DNA from: Mycobacterium sp. ITM-2016-00317
Lineage (GTDB): Bacteria > Actinomycetota > Actinomycetes > Mycobacteriales > Mycobacteriaceae
Assembly: GCF_002968295.1 (NCBI RefSeq)
Contig: NZ_CP134399.1
Coordinates: 5,332,001-5,396,000, forward strand
Length of the DNA stretch: 64,000 bases
Direction of reading: 5' to 3'
The number at the start of each line of letters is the position of its first letter. Position 1 is the first letter of the stretch. Positions 15,700 to 25,181 of this stretch are shown here, in pieces. A program made the translations under genes and the position numbers. The notes under the pieces were generated by a model that ran no database searches, was not told the DNA's origin, and worked only from the letters and a program-made list of their open reading frames with translations.

Positions 15700-16658
15700 T
15701 GGCCCCACCCGATCCGTCGGTGGTACGCATCGGCGGACCGTGGCGACACCTGGACGTGCACGCCAACGGGATTCGGTTCCACGTTGTCGAGGCACTGCGC
15801 CGACCCGACGATGACGATCCGTCCCGTTCCCTGGCCGATCGTCCGCTGGTGATCCTGCTGCACGGCTTCGGGTCGTTCTGGTGGTCGTGGCGCCACCAGC
15901 TGACCGGTCTGACCGGTGCCCGGGTGGTGGCGGTGGATCTGCGCGGTTACGGCGGCAGCGACAAGCCGCCCCGCGGATACGACGGGTGGACGCTGGCCGG
16001 GGACACCGCGGGACTGGTCCGCGCGTTGGGCCATCACAGCGCCACGCTGGTGGGGCACGCCGACGGCGGGCTGGTGTGCTGGGCGACGTCGGTGCTGCAC
16101 CCGCGGGCGGTGCGGGCGATCGCGGTGGTGAGCTCCCCGCATCCGGCCGCACTGCGCACCTCGACCCTGACTCGCCGCGATCAGGGCCGGGCACTGCTGC
16201 CGTCACTGCTGGGCTATCAGGTGCCCATGTGGCCGGAGCGCGCGCTGACGCGCGACGACGGCGCCGAGGTCGAACGGTTGGTCCGCAGCCGGTCGGGCAC
16301 GAAATGGCAGGCGAGCGAGGATTTCTCGGAGACCGCCAGGCATCTGCGCCGGGCCGTCCAGATCCCGTCGGCGGCGCACTGCGGGCTGGAGTATCAGCGT
16401 TGGGCGGTGCGCAGCCAGTTTCGCACCGAGGGCCGGCGCTTCATGAGATCGATGAAGCGCCCGCTGACGGTTCCGGTGCTGCACCTGCGTGGTGACGCCG
16501 ACCCGTACGTGCTGGCAGACCCGGTGCAGCGGACGCAGCGCTACGCCCCGCACGGCAGGTACGTCTCGATCGACGGCGCCGGGCATTTCGCCCACGAGGA
16601 GGCCCCGGAGGCGGTCAACGAGCAGCTGCGGCGCTTCCTGGATCAGGTGTACGGCTGA
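15699..16658 (+). CDS. ephE: Alpha/beta hydrolase, EphE family, with a non-canonical nucleophile elbow
   Basis: A 319-aa alpha/beta hydrolase (Rv3670 counterpart, annotated epoxide hydrolase). The oxyanion motif HGFG is at residues 55-58, a GAGHFAHEE histidine segment is near the C-terminus, and RGDADPY gives a likely acid residue. The nucleophile elbow should read G-H-D-W-G in epoxide hydrolases. Here it reads GHADGG (119-124), with Ala at the nucleophile position and Asp one residue later. Epoxide hydrolysis is therefore not assured. It is translationally coupled to the upstream membrane protein gene and converges on marP. Confidence 0.85.
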   Translation: MAPPDPSVVRIGGPWRHLDVHANGIRFHVVEALRRPDDDDPSRSLADRPLVILLHGFGSFWWSWRHQLTGLTGARVVAVDLRGYGGSDKPPRGYDGWTLAGDTAGLVRALGHHSATLVGHADGGLVCWATSVLHPRAVRAIAVVSSPHPAALRTSTLTRRDQGRALLPSLLGYQVPMWPERALTRDDGAEVERLVRSRSGTKWQASEDFSETARHLRRAVQIPSAAHCGLEYQRWAVRSQFRTEGRRFMRSMKRPLTVPVLHLRGDADPYVLADPVQRTQRYAPHGRYVSIDGAGHFAHEEAPEAVNEQLRRFLDQVYG

Positions 16659-17852
16659 TCAGCTTGCGTTGATGCAGGTTCCGGTCGGGACGCGGTCGAC
16701 GTTGCCGACCTTGGCCATCTGCCTGGCCACCTCGTTGGCGGTGAGCACGAACCCGGTGTCGACGTCGTCGACCGCCGCGCCGAACACCACGCCCAGCACC
16801 TTGCCCTGCCGGTTGATCATCGGCCCACCCGAATTGCCCTGCCGGACAGTGCCCCTGATCGTGTAGACCTCGCGGGTGACGGTGGTGGACCGGTAGATGT
16901 CGGGCCCGTTGAGCTCGATGATCTCGCGTACCCGTGCCGGGGTCGCGGTGAACTCGCCGCCGCCCGGATAGCCCATGACGATGCCGTCGGTGCCCGGCTG
17001 GGCCTCGGTGTCGACGAACTGCAGCGGCGCCGACGGGAGGTTGGGCACGTCGAGGATGGAGATGTCGGCGTCGGGGTCATACGAGATGACGCCTGCGTCG
17101 TAGGTCTGGCCGTCGACCTCGACGGTGACGCTGTCGGACCCGGCGACCACGTGCGCGTTGGACATCACCCGGTTGGGGGCGACGACGAAACCGGTGCCTT
17201 CGAGCACCTTCTGGCAGCTCTGCGCGACGCCGCGGACCTTGAGCACGCTGGAGCGGGTGGTGTTGACCACGGGCGAGGTGGCCAGTGCCGGGTCCGGTGG
17301 GTCGATTTCGGCGACCGGCGTCGGACCGAACGGTTTCAGCACGTCGTGCAGTCCGGCGGTCTCCCACAGCGCCGAGAGCCGGTCGGGCACCGACCGCAGC
17401 CAGCTGGGCGCGACGTCGTCGACTTCGGCGATCACCTTCGAACCCTGCACGGCGGCGGCCAGATTCGGTTGCGGCGAGGAGACCAGTGCGGTGCCCAGCA
17501 GCCATGCCGCGGTCAGCACCAGCACCAGCTGCAGCGCCACCCCGACGACCGAGTCGACGACCCGCAGGCCAGGACTTCGGATCGCCCCGCGCACCGCCCT
17601 GCCGAGCACCACCCCGGCGATCTCGCCGATCACCACCAGCGCCAGGATCAGGAACAGGGTGACGAACAGCTTGGTCCGCGGGCCGCTGATGTGGTCGACG
17701 ACGTGCGGAGCCAACAGGATCCCGGCGCCCGCGCCGAGCGCCACCCCGACCAGAGCCAGCAGGGAACCCGGCGCGCCTGATCGCCAGCCGGAGACGGCGG
17801 CGATGAGCGCTAACGCCAGGATGCTGATATCAAGCCACTGTGACGAGTTCAT
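16659..17852 (-). CDS. marP: Membrane-anchored acid-resistance serine protease MarP
   Basis: A 397-aa protein identical in length to M. tuberculosis MarP (Rv3671c), a periplasmic protease needed for acid and oxidative resistance. The first 140 residues form a CvpA-like membrane domain with four hydrophobic helices; the rest is a trypsin-like domain. Triad residues are His in MSNAHVV, Asp in DPDADISIL and Ser in RQGNSGGP (about residue 341). Two cysteines (QSCQK near 213 and the C-terminal TCINAS) match the disulphide pair that stabilises the protease. It is the last gene of the nth-thioredoxin-nudix-marP operon and overlaps the nudix stop by 4 nt. Confidence 0.95.
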   Translation of the reverse strand: MNSSQWLDISILALALIAAVSGWRSGAPGSLLALVGVALGAGAGILLAPHVVDHISGPRTKLFVTLFLILALVVIGEIAGVVLGRAVRGAIRSPGLRVVDSVVGVALQLVLVLTAAWLLGTALVSSPQPNLAAAVQGSKVIAEVDDVAPSWLRSVPDRLSALWETAGLHDVLKPFGPTPVAEIDPPDPALATSPVVNTTRSSVLKVRGVAQSCQKVLEGTGFVVAPNRVMSNAHVVAGSDSVTVEVDGQTYDAGVISYDPDADISILDVPNLPSAPLQFVDTEAQPGTDGIVMGYPGGGEFTATPARVREIIELNGPDIYRSTTVTREVYTIRGTVRQGNSGGPMINRQGKVLGVVFGAAVDDVDTGFVLTANEVARQMAKVGNVDRVPTGTCINAS

Positions 17853-18631
17853 CGTTGCGCATCACCGTAGCTGCCCTGACCCTCCAGGAGCGCGATTGCG
17901 GCGTCGAGTTCGTAGACGTTGTCGGTCGCCCAAGGCACCGCCCAGCCCGCGACCTCCAGCATCGCCGCGATCACCTGCCCGGTGAACCCCCACACCATCA
18001 TCTCGTTGAGCAGGAACGCCGGGCCCGCCGAGCGCCGACTGTTCTGCTTGCGGTACACCATGATCCGGTTCTCCGGATTGATGAAGGCGCGCACCGGGAC
18101 CCGGGCCACCACCGCCGTCTCGAACGGGTCGACCACCCCGACGGGGCCCGGATCCGGTGAATACGCCAGCACCGGCACCACGTGGAAGCCCGACGGCGGG
18201 ATGAACATTTTGTCCAGCACGGCGAGCGGCTGCAGTCGCGCGGCGTCGATGCCGGTCTCCTCGGTGGCCTCCCGCAGTGCGGTGTCCACGGGGCTGCGGT
18301 CCTCGGGGTCGGCGGCGCCGCCGGGGAACGCGGCCTGTCCGGCGTGGTGGCGCAACGTCGACGCGCGGACGGTGACCAGCAGGTCGGCCTCGTCGGGCAG
18401 GGTGCCGGGCGCACCGTCGCGCGGACCGGAGAAGAGCACCAGCACCGCGGCGTCCCGGCGCGCCCCGGTCACCGCGGCTTTGGTGTTGGCGGCGGCCAGC
18501 GCGGCCAGCACTTCGGCGGGCACCCGGCGCCGGTAGGCGTCCTGCACCGCACCGGGTTGCGCGACGAGCGGGGCCAACCAGGGCGGGGCCGCGGACGGAG
18601 TCAACTCGCCGTCGCTGCTGTCCCAGCTCAC
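17849..18631 (-). CDS. Nudix hydrolase, CoA pyrophosphatase-like (Rv3672c family)
   Basis: A 260-aa Nudix protein. The box GGAADPEDRSPVDTALREATEETGI carries the expected Gly, Glu, Arg, Glu-Glu and Gly pattern, preceded by RHHAGQAAFPGGA, typical of NUDT7/YeaB-like CoA pyrophosphatases. It probably cleaves CoA or a related dinucleotide. The GTG start overlaps the thioredoxin-like stop as GTGA and its stop overlaps marP, so it is an internal gene of a coupled operon. Confidence 0.9.
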   Translation of the reverse strand: MSWDSSDGELTPSAAPPWLAPLVAQPGAVQDAYRRRVPAEVLAALAAANTKAAVTGARRDAAVLVLFSGPRDGAPGTLPDEADLLVTVRASTLRHHAGQAAFPGGAADPEDRSPVDTALREATEETGIDAARLQPLAVLDKMFIPPSGFHVVPVLAYSPDPGPVGVVDPFETAVVARVPVRAFINPENRIMVYRKQNSRRSAGPAFLLNEMMVWGFTGQVIAAMLEVAGWAVPWATDNVYELDAAIALLEGQGSYGDAQR

Positions 18632-19286
18632 GCGACTCCAATCTTCGGGTCGACCGCGGCGGCGATCTCGTCGGCGGTCGCGAACGACCGGGGCAGAATC
18701 TCGGCAACGCTACCGTCTGCGCGCAGCACCACCGTGGCCGGCATCACGTTGGGCACCCGCAGCGCTGCGGCGATGGTGCGACGGCCGTCCTGCACGGTCG
18801 GCAGGTGCACGCCCAGCTCTGCCAGCCGCAGCAACGCCGCGCTCTCGTTCTCGTCCTGGTGCACGGTCAGCACGGTCACCGCGGGGCCGACCCGGCGCTG
18901 GTACTCGGCCAGCGCGGGCAGTTCGTCGGCGCACGGGCCGCACCAGTAAGCCCAGAGATTCACCACGGCGGGCCCGCCAGCGCCTCGGCGACCGCGACGC
19001 GCGATCCGTCGCCCACGCATTCCAGCGCGATGCCGCGCAGCGCGGCCGGACCGGGACCCGCACCCGGATCGGGGCACGGTTCCAGCGCGGCGCGGGCCCG
19101 CAGACCTGCCAACGCCTCGGGGGTGTCGGCGTCGCGCCGGTCCCGCGCGGACGGCACGTCGCGCTGCGATGCGGATTGGGTGTCGTCGGCGCCGAGTTCG
19201 GTCCACAGTGCGACGCCGAGCGCGAGGACGACGACCAGCGCCACGATGCTCCACCGGGCTGATGCACTGACGGTCACGCCAGGCAC
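18628..19286 (-). pseudogene. Membrane-anchored thioredoxin-like protein (Rv3673c family), apparently frameshifted
   Basis: The N-terminal part, from GTG 19286, has a signal-anchor helix (WSIVALVVVLALGVALW) and a periplasmic linker ending IALECVGDGSRVAVAEALAG, then runs into a stop at 18960. The thioredoxin fold continues in another frame: AVVNLWAYWCGPCADELPAL with an intact WCGPC redox site, then VMPATVVLRADG. The switch is at a GGGCCCGCC tract (about 18968-18976) and needs one extra base. Restored, it gives about 219 aa, near the M. tuberculosis length. It would be a ResA/TlpA-like periplasmic thiol reductant. It abuts the nth stop with no gap. The break may be a sequencing error. Confidence 0.8.
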
Positions 19287-20099
19287 CTACAGCCCGGCCA
19301 GCGCCAGCAGGTGTTCGGTCTCGGGTCCCTTGACCAGTGGCGCCGCGATCATCGGGTCGGTGGGGCCGATGCCGTAGGACGGACAGTCCTTGGCGAGCAC
19401 GCAGACCCCGCAGGCCGGTTTGCGGGCGTGGCACACGCGCCGGCCGTGGAAGATCACCCGATGGCTGAGCAGCGTCCATTCGCTGCGCTCGATGAGTTCA
19501 CCGACGGCGTGCTCGACCTTGACCGGATCTTCCTCGGCGGTCCAGCGCCACCGGCGCACCAGCCGGCCGAAGTGGGTGTCCACGGTGATTCCGGGGATGT
19601 CGAACGCATTACCCAGGATCACGTTGGCGGTCTTGCGCCCCACCCCCGGCAGCGTGACCAGCTCGTCGAGTGTCTCGGGGACCTGGCCGTCGAACCGTTC
19701 GACCAGGGCCTGGCCCAGCCCGATCAGCGAACTGGCCTTGTTGCGGTAGAAGCCGGTGGGCCGGATCAGCTCTTCCAGTTCGGTGCGGTCGGCCTGCGCG
19801 TAGTCCAGGGCGGTGCGGTACTTCTTGAACAGCGCCGGGGTGGTCAGGTTGACCCGCTTGTCGGTGCTCTGCGCGGACAGGATGGTCGCGACCGTGAGCT
19901 CGAGCGGGTTGGTGAAGTCCAGTTCGCAGTACACGTGCGGGAACGCCGTGGCCAGGGTGCGGTTCATCCGGCGGGCACGGCGCACCAGCCCGAGGTGGGT
20001 TTCTCTGTCCCATTTACGGTCCGGTTTACGGATGGCTTTGCGGTCCGATGCGCCGCCGGCCTTCTCCGTCGCCGCCCCGTCGGCCGGTTTCACGCTCAC
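19287..20099 (-). CDS. nth: Endonuclease III (DNA glycosylase/AP lyase)
   Basis: A 270-aa base-excision repair glycosylase removing oxidised pyrimidines (Rv3674c counterpart). The helix-hairpin-helix [16 protein letters not shown] with its catalytic Lys, the VDTHFGRL segment with catalytic Asp, and the C-terminal [4Fe-4S] cluster cysteines ([17 protein letters not shown]) are all present. GTG 20099 gives a slightly longer, Lys-rich N-terminus than M. tuberculosis Nth (245 aa). It is the first gene of an operon with thioredoxin-like, nudix and marP genes and diverges from the Rv3675-like gene. Confidence 0.95.
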   Translation of the reverse strand: MSVKPADGAATEKAGGASDRKAIRKPDRKWDRETHLGLVRRARRMNRTLATAFPHVYCELDFTNPLELTVATILSAQSTDKRVNLTTPALFKKYRTALDYAQADRTELEELIRPTGFYRNKASSLIGLGQALVERFDGQVPETLDELVTLPGVGRKTANVILGNAFDIPGITVDTHFGRLVRRWRWTAEEDPVKVEHAVGELIERSEWTLLSHRVIFHGRRVCHARKPACGVCVLAKDCPSYGIGPTDPMIAAPLVKGPETEHLLALAGL

Positions 20100-20190
20100 C
20101 AGGCCAGCGTACTGACGGACACCGACGCACCGTGCGGTGGATAGGTCCTTAACGTGGACTTTTCGTGATCCTGCCGAGATCTTCGCCGTG

Positions 20191-20197
20191 TTTACTT
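20191..20197 (+). promoter_or_regulatory. -10-like element (TTTACTT) before the Rv3675-like gene
   Basis: An AT-rich TTTACTT lies 7-8 nt before the GTG at 20205 in otherwise GC-rich DNA. This is consistent with a leaderless start, though the hexamer is less canonical than the others listed. Confidence 0.35.
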
Positions 20198-20204
20198 CAG
20201 CGTT

Positions 20205-20537
20205 GTGTCGTGGTTGCTCGTTGCGCTGATCCCGGGGTTGCTGATGTTGGCGACGCTCGGTCTGGAGCGCGTGGAGGCGGGGTTGCGCCGCGATGCGTTT
20301 CCCTCCCCCGACGTCGACGAGCTGCTGCAGCAGGCCGAAGCCGCCTGCGCCGAGACCCGGGCACGGGCCGGGGCCGGCAATTCGCCACAATCGGCCCTTC
20401 GGCGCGTGTTGCCGCGCGACACCCCGACCGACGGGTTTCTTGAGCCGGTTTCGGCGCCGGGTCTGCCGACAGGTGAGTACTTTCGGGAGCTCGCCAATAC
20501 TCAATTTCGGCAGACTCGACATGCCGATCGTGTGTAG
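20205..20537 (+). CDS. Small single-pass membrane protein (Rv3675 family)
   Basis: A 110-aa protein: one N-terminal hydrophobic helix ([19 protein letters not shown]), then an acidic and helical cytoplasmic stretch ([23 protein letters not shown]) and a disordered tail. It sits at the Rv3675 position between nth and crp in mycobacteria. The GTG start has no Shine-Dalgarno sequence but is preceded by an AT-rich -10-like element. No catalytic motif; function unknown. Confidence 0.7.
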   Translation: MSWLLVALIPGLLMLATLGLERVEAGLRRDAFPSPDVDELLQQAEAACAETRARAGAGNSPQSALRRVLPRDTPTDGFLEPVSAPGLPTGEYFRELANTQFRQTRHADRV

Positions 20538-20633
20538 CGTGGGCAGGTCACACAGGGACCTACCTCTAGACTGATCTCACGATCTTTCGAGGTCGACTCG
20601 CGAATTTTGATCATCAAGCCAATAAGGGGCAAC

Positions 20634-21308
20634 GTGGACGAGATCCTGGCCAGGGCCGGAATCTTCCAGGGTGTGGAACCCAGCGCCGTTTCCGCGCTGA
20701 CCAAGCAGTTGCAGCCCGTCGACTTTCCGCGCGGACACACCGTGTTCGCTGAGGGTGAGCCCGGCGACCGCCTGTACATCATCATCTCCGGGAAGGTGAA
20801 GATCGGCCGTCGTTCACCGGACGGCCGTGAGAACCTCCTGACGATCATGGGTCCGTCGGACATGTTCGGCGAGCTGTCGATCTTCGATCCGGGTCCCCGG
20901 ACGTCCAGCGCCACCACCATCACCGAGGTGCGCGCGGTGTCGATGGACCGTGAGGCGCTGCGCGCGTGGATCGCCGACCGCCCCGAGATCGCCGAGCAGT
21001 TGCTTCGCGTGCTCGCCCGCCGCCTGCGCCGCACCAACAACAACCTCGCCGACCTGATCTTCACCGACGTGCCCGGCCGTGTGGCCAAGCAGCTGCTGCA
21101 GCTCGCGCAGCGCTTCGGCACCCAGGAGGGCGGCGCGCTGCGCGTGACGCACGACCTGACGCAGGAGGAGATCGCCCAGCTCGTCGGCGCGTCCCGCGAG
21201 ACCGTCAACAAGGCGCTGGCCGACTTCGCCCATCGCGGCTGGATCCGCTTGGAAGGCAAGAGCGTGCTGATCAGCGACTCCGAGCGACTGGCGCGCCGAG
21301 CGAGGTAA
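20634..21308 (+). CDS. crp: cAMP receptor protein Crp
   Basis: A 224-aa global transcription factor, nearly identical to M. tuberculosis Rv3676. Residues 1-115 form the cyclic-nucleotide-binding domain with the phosphate-binding cassette [19 protein letters not shown]; a long dimer helix follows. The winged helix-turn-helix [24 protein letters not shown] recognises TGTGA-N6-TCACA. The GTG at 20634 has AAGGGG about 6 nt upstream and gives exactly 224 aa; an in-frame ATT/ATG-like extension to 20607 is not needed. Candidate binding sites are present in this window at Ms1 and acs. Confidence 0.97.
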   Translation: MDEILARAGIFQGVEPSAVSALTKQLQPVDFPRGHTVFAEGEPGDRLYIIISGKVKIGRRSPDGRENLLTIMGPSDMFGELSIFDPGPRTSSATTITEVRAVSMDREALRAWIADRPEIAEQLLRVLARRLRRTNNNLADLIFTDVPGRVAKQLLQLAQRFGTQEGGALRVTHDLTQEEIAQLVGASRETVNKALADFAHRGWIRLEGKSVLISDSERLARRAR

Positions 21309-21316
21309 CCATCTCG

Positions 21317-21375
21317 CCGAAATTGCATTCCACGCGCGATTTCCCGCCTGGGGACCGCGCGGAATGCAATTTCGG
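21317..21375. terminator. 15-bp perfect palindrome between convergent crp and MBL genes
   Basis: CCGAAATTGCATTCC (21317-21331) is exactly reverse-complemented at 21361-21375, with an internal GC-rich arm pair. It lies between the converging crp and metallo-beta-lactamase genes and overlaps neither stop by more than a few bases, so it probably serves as a bidirectional terminator. The AT-rich core stands out in this DNA. Confidence 0.65.
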
Positions 21376-21384
21376 CAGCAGTCG

Positions 21385-22158
21385 TCAGCGCCGTAGGTAG
21401 TCCAGCTGCGCCTGCACCGAGGATTCGGCAGCATCCCACAGCTTTTCGTCGACGTCGGTGTACACGTGCTCGACCACCTGCCGCGCGGTGGCGTCGTCGC
21501 CCAGTTCGCGCAACGCGCCGCGCACCTGGTCGAGGCGCGCCTCCCGGTGGCTCAGATACGTCCGGCTGACCGAGACCACGTCGTCGAGTTCGGGACCGTG
21601 CCCGGGCAGCACCCGGCGGGGCCCGAGTCCGTGCAGCCGCCGCAGTGACTCCAGGTAGTCGCCCAGGTCGCCGTCCTCGGTGTCGATGACGGTGGTGCCA
21701 CGCCCGAGGATGGTGTCGGCGGTCAGCACCGCGTCGTCGACGAGGAACGACATCGAGTCGGCGGTGTGGCCGGGGGTGGCCATCACGGTGATCTTCAGGC
21801 CGGCCGCGTCGATGACCTCGCCGTCGGTCAGCGAGCCGCCGAGGCCGCGCTGGAATCCGCTGCCGACCGACCGCACGACCGCACCCGTCAGGTCGACCAG
21901 GCGGTCGATGCCGGCGGTGTGGTCGGCGTGCCGGTGGCTGATGAGCACCAGGGCGATCTTGCCCAGCGCGGCGAGCCGCTCGATGTGCTCGTCCTTGTCG
22001 TCGGGACCGGGGTCGACGATCACCATCTCGTCACTACCGGGCCCGCGCAGCACCCAGGTGTTGGTGCCGTCGAGCGTCATCAACCCCGGGTTCTCGCACA
22101 GCAGCACCGACGCGGTGTCGGTCACCGGTCGCAGCAGGCCGTACGCGGGGTGCTCCAC
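21385..22158 (-). CDS. Metallo-beta-lactamase-fold hydrolase (Rv3677c family)
   Basis: A 257-aa LACTB2-like MBL protein. The metal-binding [10 protein letters not shown] motif, a TPGHTADS histidine, a LTADTILG Asp and a LPGHGPE histidine are all present. A C-terminal winged region ([27 protein letters not shown]) matches the LACTB2/RNase-like MBL group, so it may act on RNA or small esters; the substrate is unproven. It follows RidA with 26 nt between, forming a DUF4177-ridA-MBL operon. The start codon is GTG. Confidence 0.85.
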   Translation of the reverse strand: MEHPAYGLLRPVTDTASVLLCENPGLMTLDGTNTWVLRGPGSDEMVIVDPGPDDKDEHIERLAALGKIALVLISHRHADHTAGIDRLVDLTGAVVRSVGSGFQRGLGGSLTDGEVIDAAGLKITVMATPGHTADSMSFLVDDAVLTADTILGRGTTVIDTEDGDLGDYLESLRRLHGLGPRRVLPGHGPELDDVVSVSRTYLSHREARLDQVRGALRELGDDATARQVVEHVYTDVDEKLWDAAESSVQAQLDYLRR

Positions 22159-22184
22159 CTACGCGACCTCCGTCCGATCGTCGC

Positions 22185-22643
22185 TCACGCGACCTCGAAA
22201 ATCACTTCCACTTCCACCGGCGCGTTGCGCGGCAGTTCCGCCACCCCGACCGCCGAGCGGGCGTGCGCGCCGGCCTCGCCGAAGATCTCGCCGAACAGTT
22301 CGGAGGCGCCGTTGATCACCCCGGGCTGGCCGGTGAAGCCGGACGCCGACGCGACGAAGCCGACCACCTTGACGACCTTGACCACCGAGTCGATGCCGAC
22401 CAGCCCATTGACGGCGGCCAACGCGTTGAGCGCGCAGCGGCGCGCCAGGTGCGCGGCATCCTCGGCGGACACCTCGTCCCCGACCTTGCCGGTCGCGGCC
22501 AGCTCGCCGTTCGCGATGGGCAGCTGCCCCGAGGTGTAGACGAGGTTGCCGGTGCGCACCGCGGGCACGTAGGCCGCCAGCGGCGCGACGACCTCGGGCA
22601 GCGCGATACCGAGCTCATCCAGGCGTGCCGACCAGTCACTCAT
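22185..22643 (-). CDS. RidA family enamine/imine deaminase (Rv3678c family)
   Basis: A 152-aa YjgF/YER057c/UK114-type protein. The core includes [23 protein letters not shown] and a C-terminal [24 protein letters not shown], in which the arginine normally binds the carboxylate of the imine substrate. It probably hydrolyses reactive 2-aminoacrylate-like intermediates or related compounds. Its ATG overlaps the DUF4177 stop by 4 nt, and the MBL gene follows on the same strand. Confidence 0.88.
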   Translation of the reverse strand: MSDWSARLDELGIALPEVVAPLAAYVPAVRTGNLVYTSGQLPIANGELAATGKVGDEVSAEDAAHLARRCALNALAAVNGLVGIDSVVKVVKVVGFVASASGFTGQPGVINGASELFGEIFGEAGAHARSAVGVAELPRNAPVEVEVIFEVA

Positions 22644-22801
22644 TTCGCCCGCTTGAGGTAGGCGACGTGCTGCTCACCGGTGGGACCGGGCAGGACCGAC
22701 ACCAGCTCCCAGCCGTCTTCACCCCATTGGTCGAGGATCTGTTTCGTGGCATGCGTCAGCAGCGGGACGGTTGCGTACTCCCAGCGGGTCGGTTCGCTCA
22801 T
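22640..22801 (-). CDS. Small DUF4177 protein (Rv3678A family)
   Basis: A 53-aa protein, MSEPTRWEYATVPLLTHATK followed by a GEDGWELVSVLPGPTGEQHVAYLKR region. The pattern 'WEY...L...GEDGWELV.V' is the DUF4177 signature. No membrane segment or catalytic residues are apparent. It is coupled to ridA through a 4-nt overlap and diverges from bagA with 48 bp between start codons. Function unknown, but the gene order is conserved. Confidence 0.8.
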   Translation of the reverse strand: MSEPTRWEYATVPLLTHATKQILDQWGEDGWELVSVLPGPTGEQHVAYLKRAK

Positions 22802-22837
22802 GCGGCAGAGCTTATCCGTGATGGCACCCGCCTTGGC

Positions 22838-22843
22838 TAGCAT
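22838..22843 (+). promoter_or_regulatory. -10 hexamer TAGCAT, probable leaderless bagA promoter
   Basis: TAGCAT matches TANNNT and ends 7 nt before the GTG start of bagA at 22850. Confidence 0.5.
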
Positions 22844-22849
22844 GCTTGC

Positions 22850-23893
22850 GTGGCTACCACATCTTCGGCGACACCCGGCGGCAGCAAGCACCTCGGCTGG
22901 CCCTCGCGCCTGACCGAGGCCCGGCTGCACTTCGTCACCGGAAAAGGTGGCACCGGCAAGTCGACGATTGCCGCCGCGCTCGCGCTGGCGCTGGCCGCCG
23001 GTGGGCGGAAGGTGTTGCTCGTCGAAGTGGAGGGGCGCCAGGGCATTGCGCAGCTCTTCGACGTGCCGCCGCTGCCCTATGAAGAGGTCAAGATCGCGAC
23101 CGCCGAGAGGGGCGGACAGGTGAACGCGCTGGCGATCGACACCGAGGCCGCGTTCCTCGAGTACCTGGACATGTTCTACAACCTCGGGCTGGCCGGGCGC
23201 GCGATGCGCCGGATCGGCGCGGTCGAGTTCGCGACGACGATCGCACCGGGCCTGCGTGACGTGCTGCTGACCGGGAAGATCAAGGAGATCGTCACCCGCA
23301 ACGACAAAAGCCAGCAGCGGGGCAATGCCACCGTCTACGACGCGGTCGTGGTGGATTCGCCGCCCACCGGCCGCATCGCGCGGTTCCTCGACGTCACGAA
23401 GGCGGTCTCGGACCTCGCCAAGGGCGGGCCGGTGCACTCCCAAGCCGAAGGCGTGGTCAAGCTGCTGCACTCGGACCTGACGGCGGTGCACCTGGTCACG
23501 CTGCTGGAGGCGCTGCCCATCCAGGAGACCCTGGAGGCCATCGACGAACTGCGCGAGATGGGTCTGCCGATCGGCGCCGTCATCGTCAACCGCAACATCC
23601 CCGCGTACCTGTCGCCGGAGGACCTGGCCAAGGCTGCGGAAGGCGTCATCGACGCCGACGCGGTTCGGGCCGGCCTGACCGCGGCGGGCATCACGCTGTC
23701 CGACGACGACTTCGCGGGGCTGCTCACCGAGACGATCCAGCACGCGACCCGCATCGCGGCACGCAACGCGAGCGCCGAGCAGCTCGCCGAGCTCGACGTG
23801 GCCCGCCTGGATCTGCCGACGCTGTCCGACGGCGTCGACCTGGGCAGCCTCTACGAACTGGCAGAAGAGCTCGCCCATCAGGGCGTGCGGTGA
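22850..23893 (+). CDS. bagA: Get3-like anion-transporting ATPase A
   Basis: A 347-aa ArsA/Get3-family ATPase (Rv3679 counterpart). The deviant Walker A is [25 protein letters not shown] matches the switch II region of the family, and [10 protein letters not shown] the N/TKxD-like segment. In M. tuberculosis Rv3679 and Rv3680 were described as a Get3-like pair (BagA/BagB) that form a complex. No arsenite-binding cysteine triad is seen, so metalloid transport is unlikely. GTG 22850 is preceded by a TAGCAT -10 at leaderless spacing. The partner gene follows 16 nt downstream. Confidence 0.88.
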   Translation: MATTSSATPGGSKHLGWPSRLTEARLHFVTGKGGTGKSTIAAALALALAAGGRKVLLVEVEGRQGIAQLFDVPPLPYEEVKIATAERGGQVNALAIDTEAAFLEYLDMFYNLGLAGRAMRRIGAVEFATTIAPGLRDVLLTGKIKEIVTRNDKSQQRGNATVYDAVVVDSPPTGRIARFLDVTKAVSDLAKGGPVHSQAEGVVKLLHSDLTAVHLVTLLEALPIQETLEAIDELREMGLPIGAVIVNRNIPAYLSPEDLAKAAEGVIDADAVRAGLTAAGITLSDDDFAGLLTETIQHATRIAARNASAEQLAELDVARLDLPTLSDGVDLGSLYELAEELAHQGVR

Positions 23894-23909
23894 GCAGCGG
23901 AGAGACACG

Positions 23910-25031
23910 ATGAGCCACACCCCACCGGTCCTCGACATGGCGTCGGTCCTGCGCGACACCTCCAACCGGGTGGTGGTCTGCTGCGGTGCGGGCGGCGTCG
24001 GCAAGACCACGACCGCCGCCGCGATGGCGTTGCGCGCCGCCGAATACGGGCGCACCGTCGTGGTGCTCACCATCGACCCGGCCAAGCGGCTGGCCCAGGC
24101 ACTGGGGATCCGCGACCTCGGCAATACCCCGCAGCGGGTGCCGCTGGCGCCGGAGGTCACCGGTGAGTTGCACGCGATGATGCTCGACATGCGCCGTACG
24201 TTCGACGAGATGGTGGTGCAGTACTCCGGGCCCGGGACCGCGGACGCCATCTTGGACAACCAGTTCTACCAAACCGTGGCCACCTCGCTTGCCGGCACGC
24301 AGGAGTACATGGCCATGGAGAAGCTGGGTCAGCTTCTGGCCGAGGACAAGTGGGATCTGATCGTCGTCGACACTCCCCCGTCGCGCAATGCGCTGGACTT
24401 CCTCGACGCCCCCAAACGTCTGGGCAGTTTCATGGACAGCAGGCTGTGGCGGATGCTGCTGGCGCCGGGACGAGGTATCGGCCGGCTGGTCACCGGCGCG
24501 GTCGGTCTGGCCATGAAGGGCATGTCGACGATCCTCGGGTCCCAGATGCTCTCGGACGCAGCGTCTTTCGTGCAATCTCTGGACGCGACGTTCGGCGGTT
24601 TCCGGGAGAAGGCCGACCGCACCTACGAGTTGCTCAAGCGGCGCGGCACGCAGTTCGTGGTGGTGTCGGCGGCCGAGCCCGATGCGCTGCGTGAGGCCTC
24701 GTTCTTCGTCGACCGGCTGTCCTCGGAGCACATGCCGCTGGCGGGTCTGATCCTCAACCGCACGCATCCGACGCTGTGTGAACTGCACGCGGACAAGGCC
24801 GCCGAGGCGGCCGACGAACTGGCCGAGACCGATCCGGACTCGGTGGCCGTGGCGGCGCTGCGCATTCATGCCGACCGGGCGTCGACGGCCAAGCGGGAAG
24901 TGCGGCTGCTGGCGCGCTTCACCGGCGCGAACCCGACCGTGGCGATCGTGGGCGTGCCGTCCCTGCCGTTCGACGTGTCCGACCTGGAGGCGTTGCGGGC
25001 GATCGCCGACCAGATCACGAACGCGGCGTAG
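23910..25031 (+). CDS. bagB: Get3-like anion-transporting ATPase B
   Basis: A 373-aa partner of the preceding ATPase (Rv3680 counterpart). The deviant Walker A reads [28 protein letters not shown] follows as the switch I-like segment of ArsA/Get3 and [15 protein letters not shown] as switch II. It has a hydrophobic, Met-rich middle region ([23 protein letters not shown]), as in proteins that shield hydrophobic clients. The bagA-bagB operon ends in a perfect 13-bp hairpin at 25076-25103. Client proteins are unknown. Confidence 0.9.
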   Translation: MSHTPPVLDMASVLRDTSNRVVVCCGAGGVGKTTTAAAMALRAAEYGRTVVVLTIDPAKRLAQALGIRDLGNTPQRVPLAPEVTGELHAMMLDMRRTFDEMVVQYSGPGTADAILDNQFYQTVATSLAGTQEYMAMEKLGQLLAEDKWDLIVVDTPPSRNALDFLDAPKRLGSFMDSRLWRMLLAPGRGIGRLVTGAVGLAMKGMSTILGSQMLSDAASFVQSLDATFGGFREKADRTYELLKRRGTQFVVVSAAEPDALREASFFVDRLSSEHMPLAGLILNRTHPTLCELHADKAAEAADELAETDPDSVAVAALRIHADRASTAKREVRLLARFTGANPTVAIVGVPSLPFDVSDLEALRAIADQITNAA

Positions 25032-25075
25032 CCGCGGATCGAAGCGGCGGGCGGGGCGCACCGTCCAGCGACGAA

Positions 25076-25103
25076 GTAACCGCGCCCCGTGGGGCGCGGT
25101 TAC
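25076..25103 (+). terminator. 13-bp perfect hairpin after bagB
   Basis: GTAACCGCGCCCC (25076-25088) and GGGGCGCGGTTAC (25091-25103) are exact complements with a 2-nt gap. There is no strong T run, as is common in mycobacteria. Confidence 0.75.
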
Positions 25104-25163
25104 CGCGGTTTCAGGTCGTTTGCGACGATGCCGCCAACCCGCGAATCAGGCAATCGCGGCTTA

Positions 25164-25181
25164 GCTGAACGTCTGTTCAGC
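25164..25181 (-). terminator. Hairpin overlapping the whiB4 stop codon
   Basis: GCTGAAC/GTTCAGC (7 bp, 4-nt loop GTCT) spans the whiB4 stop at 25177-25179. It may end leftward transcription. Confidence 0.5.

Noticed and set aside
20543..20555. Crp autoregulatory site upstream of crp
   Set aside because: Only one TCACA half-site is present; the other half does not match TGTGA at proper spacing.
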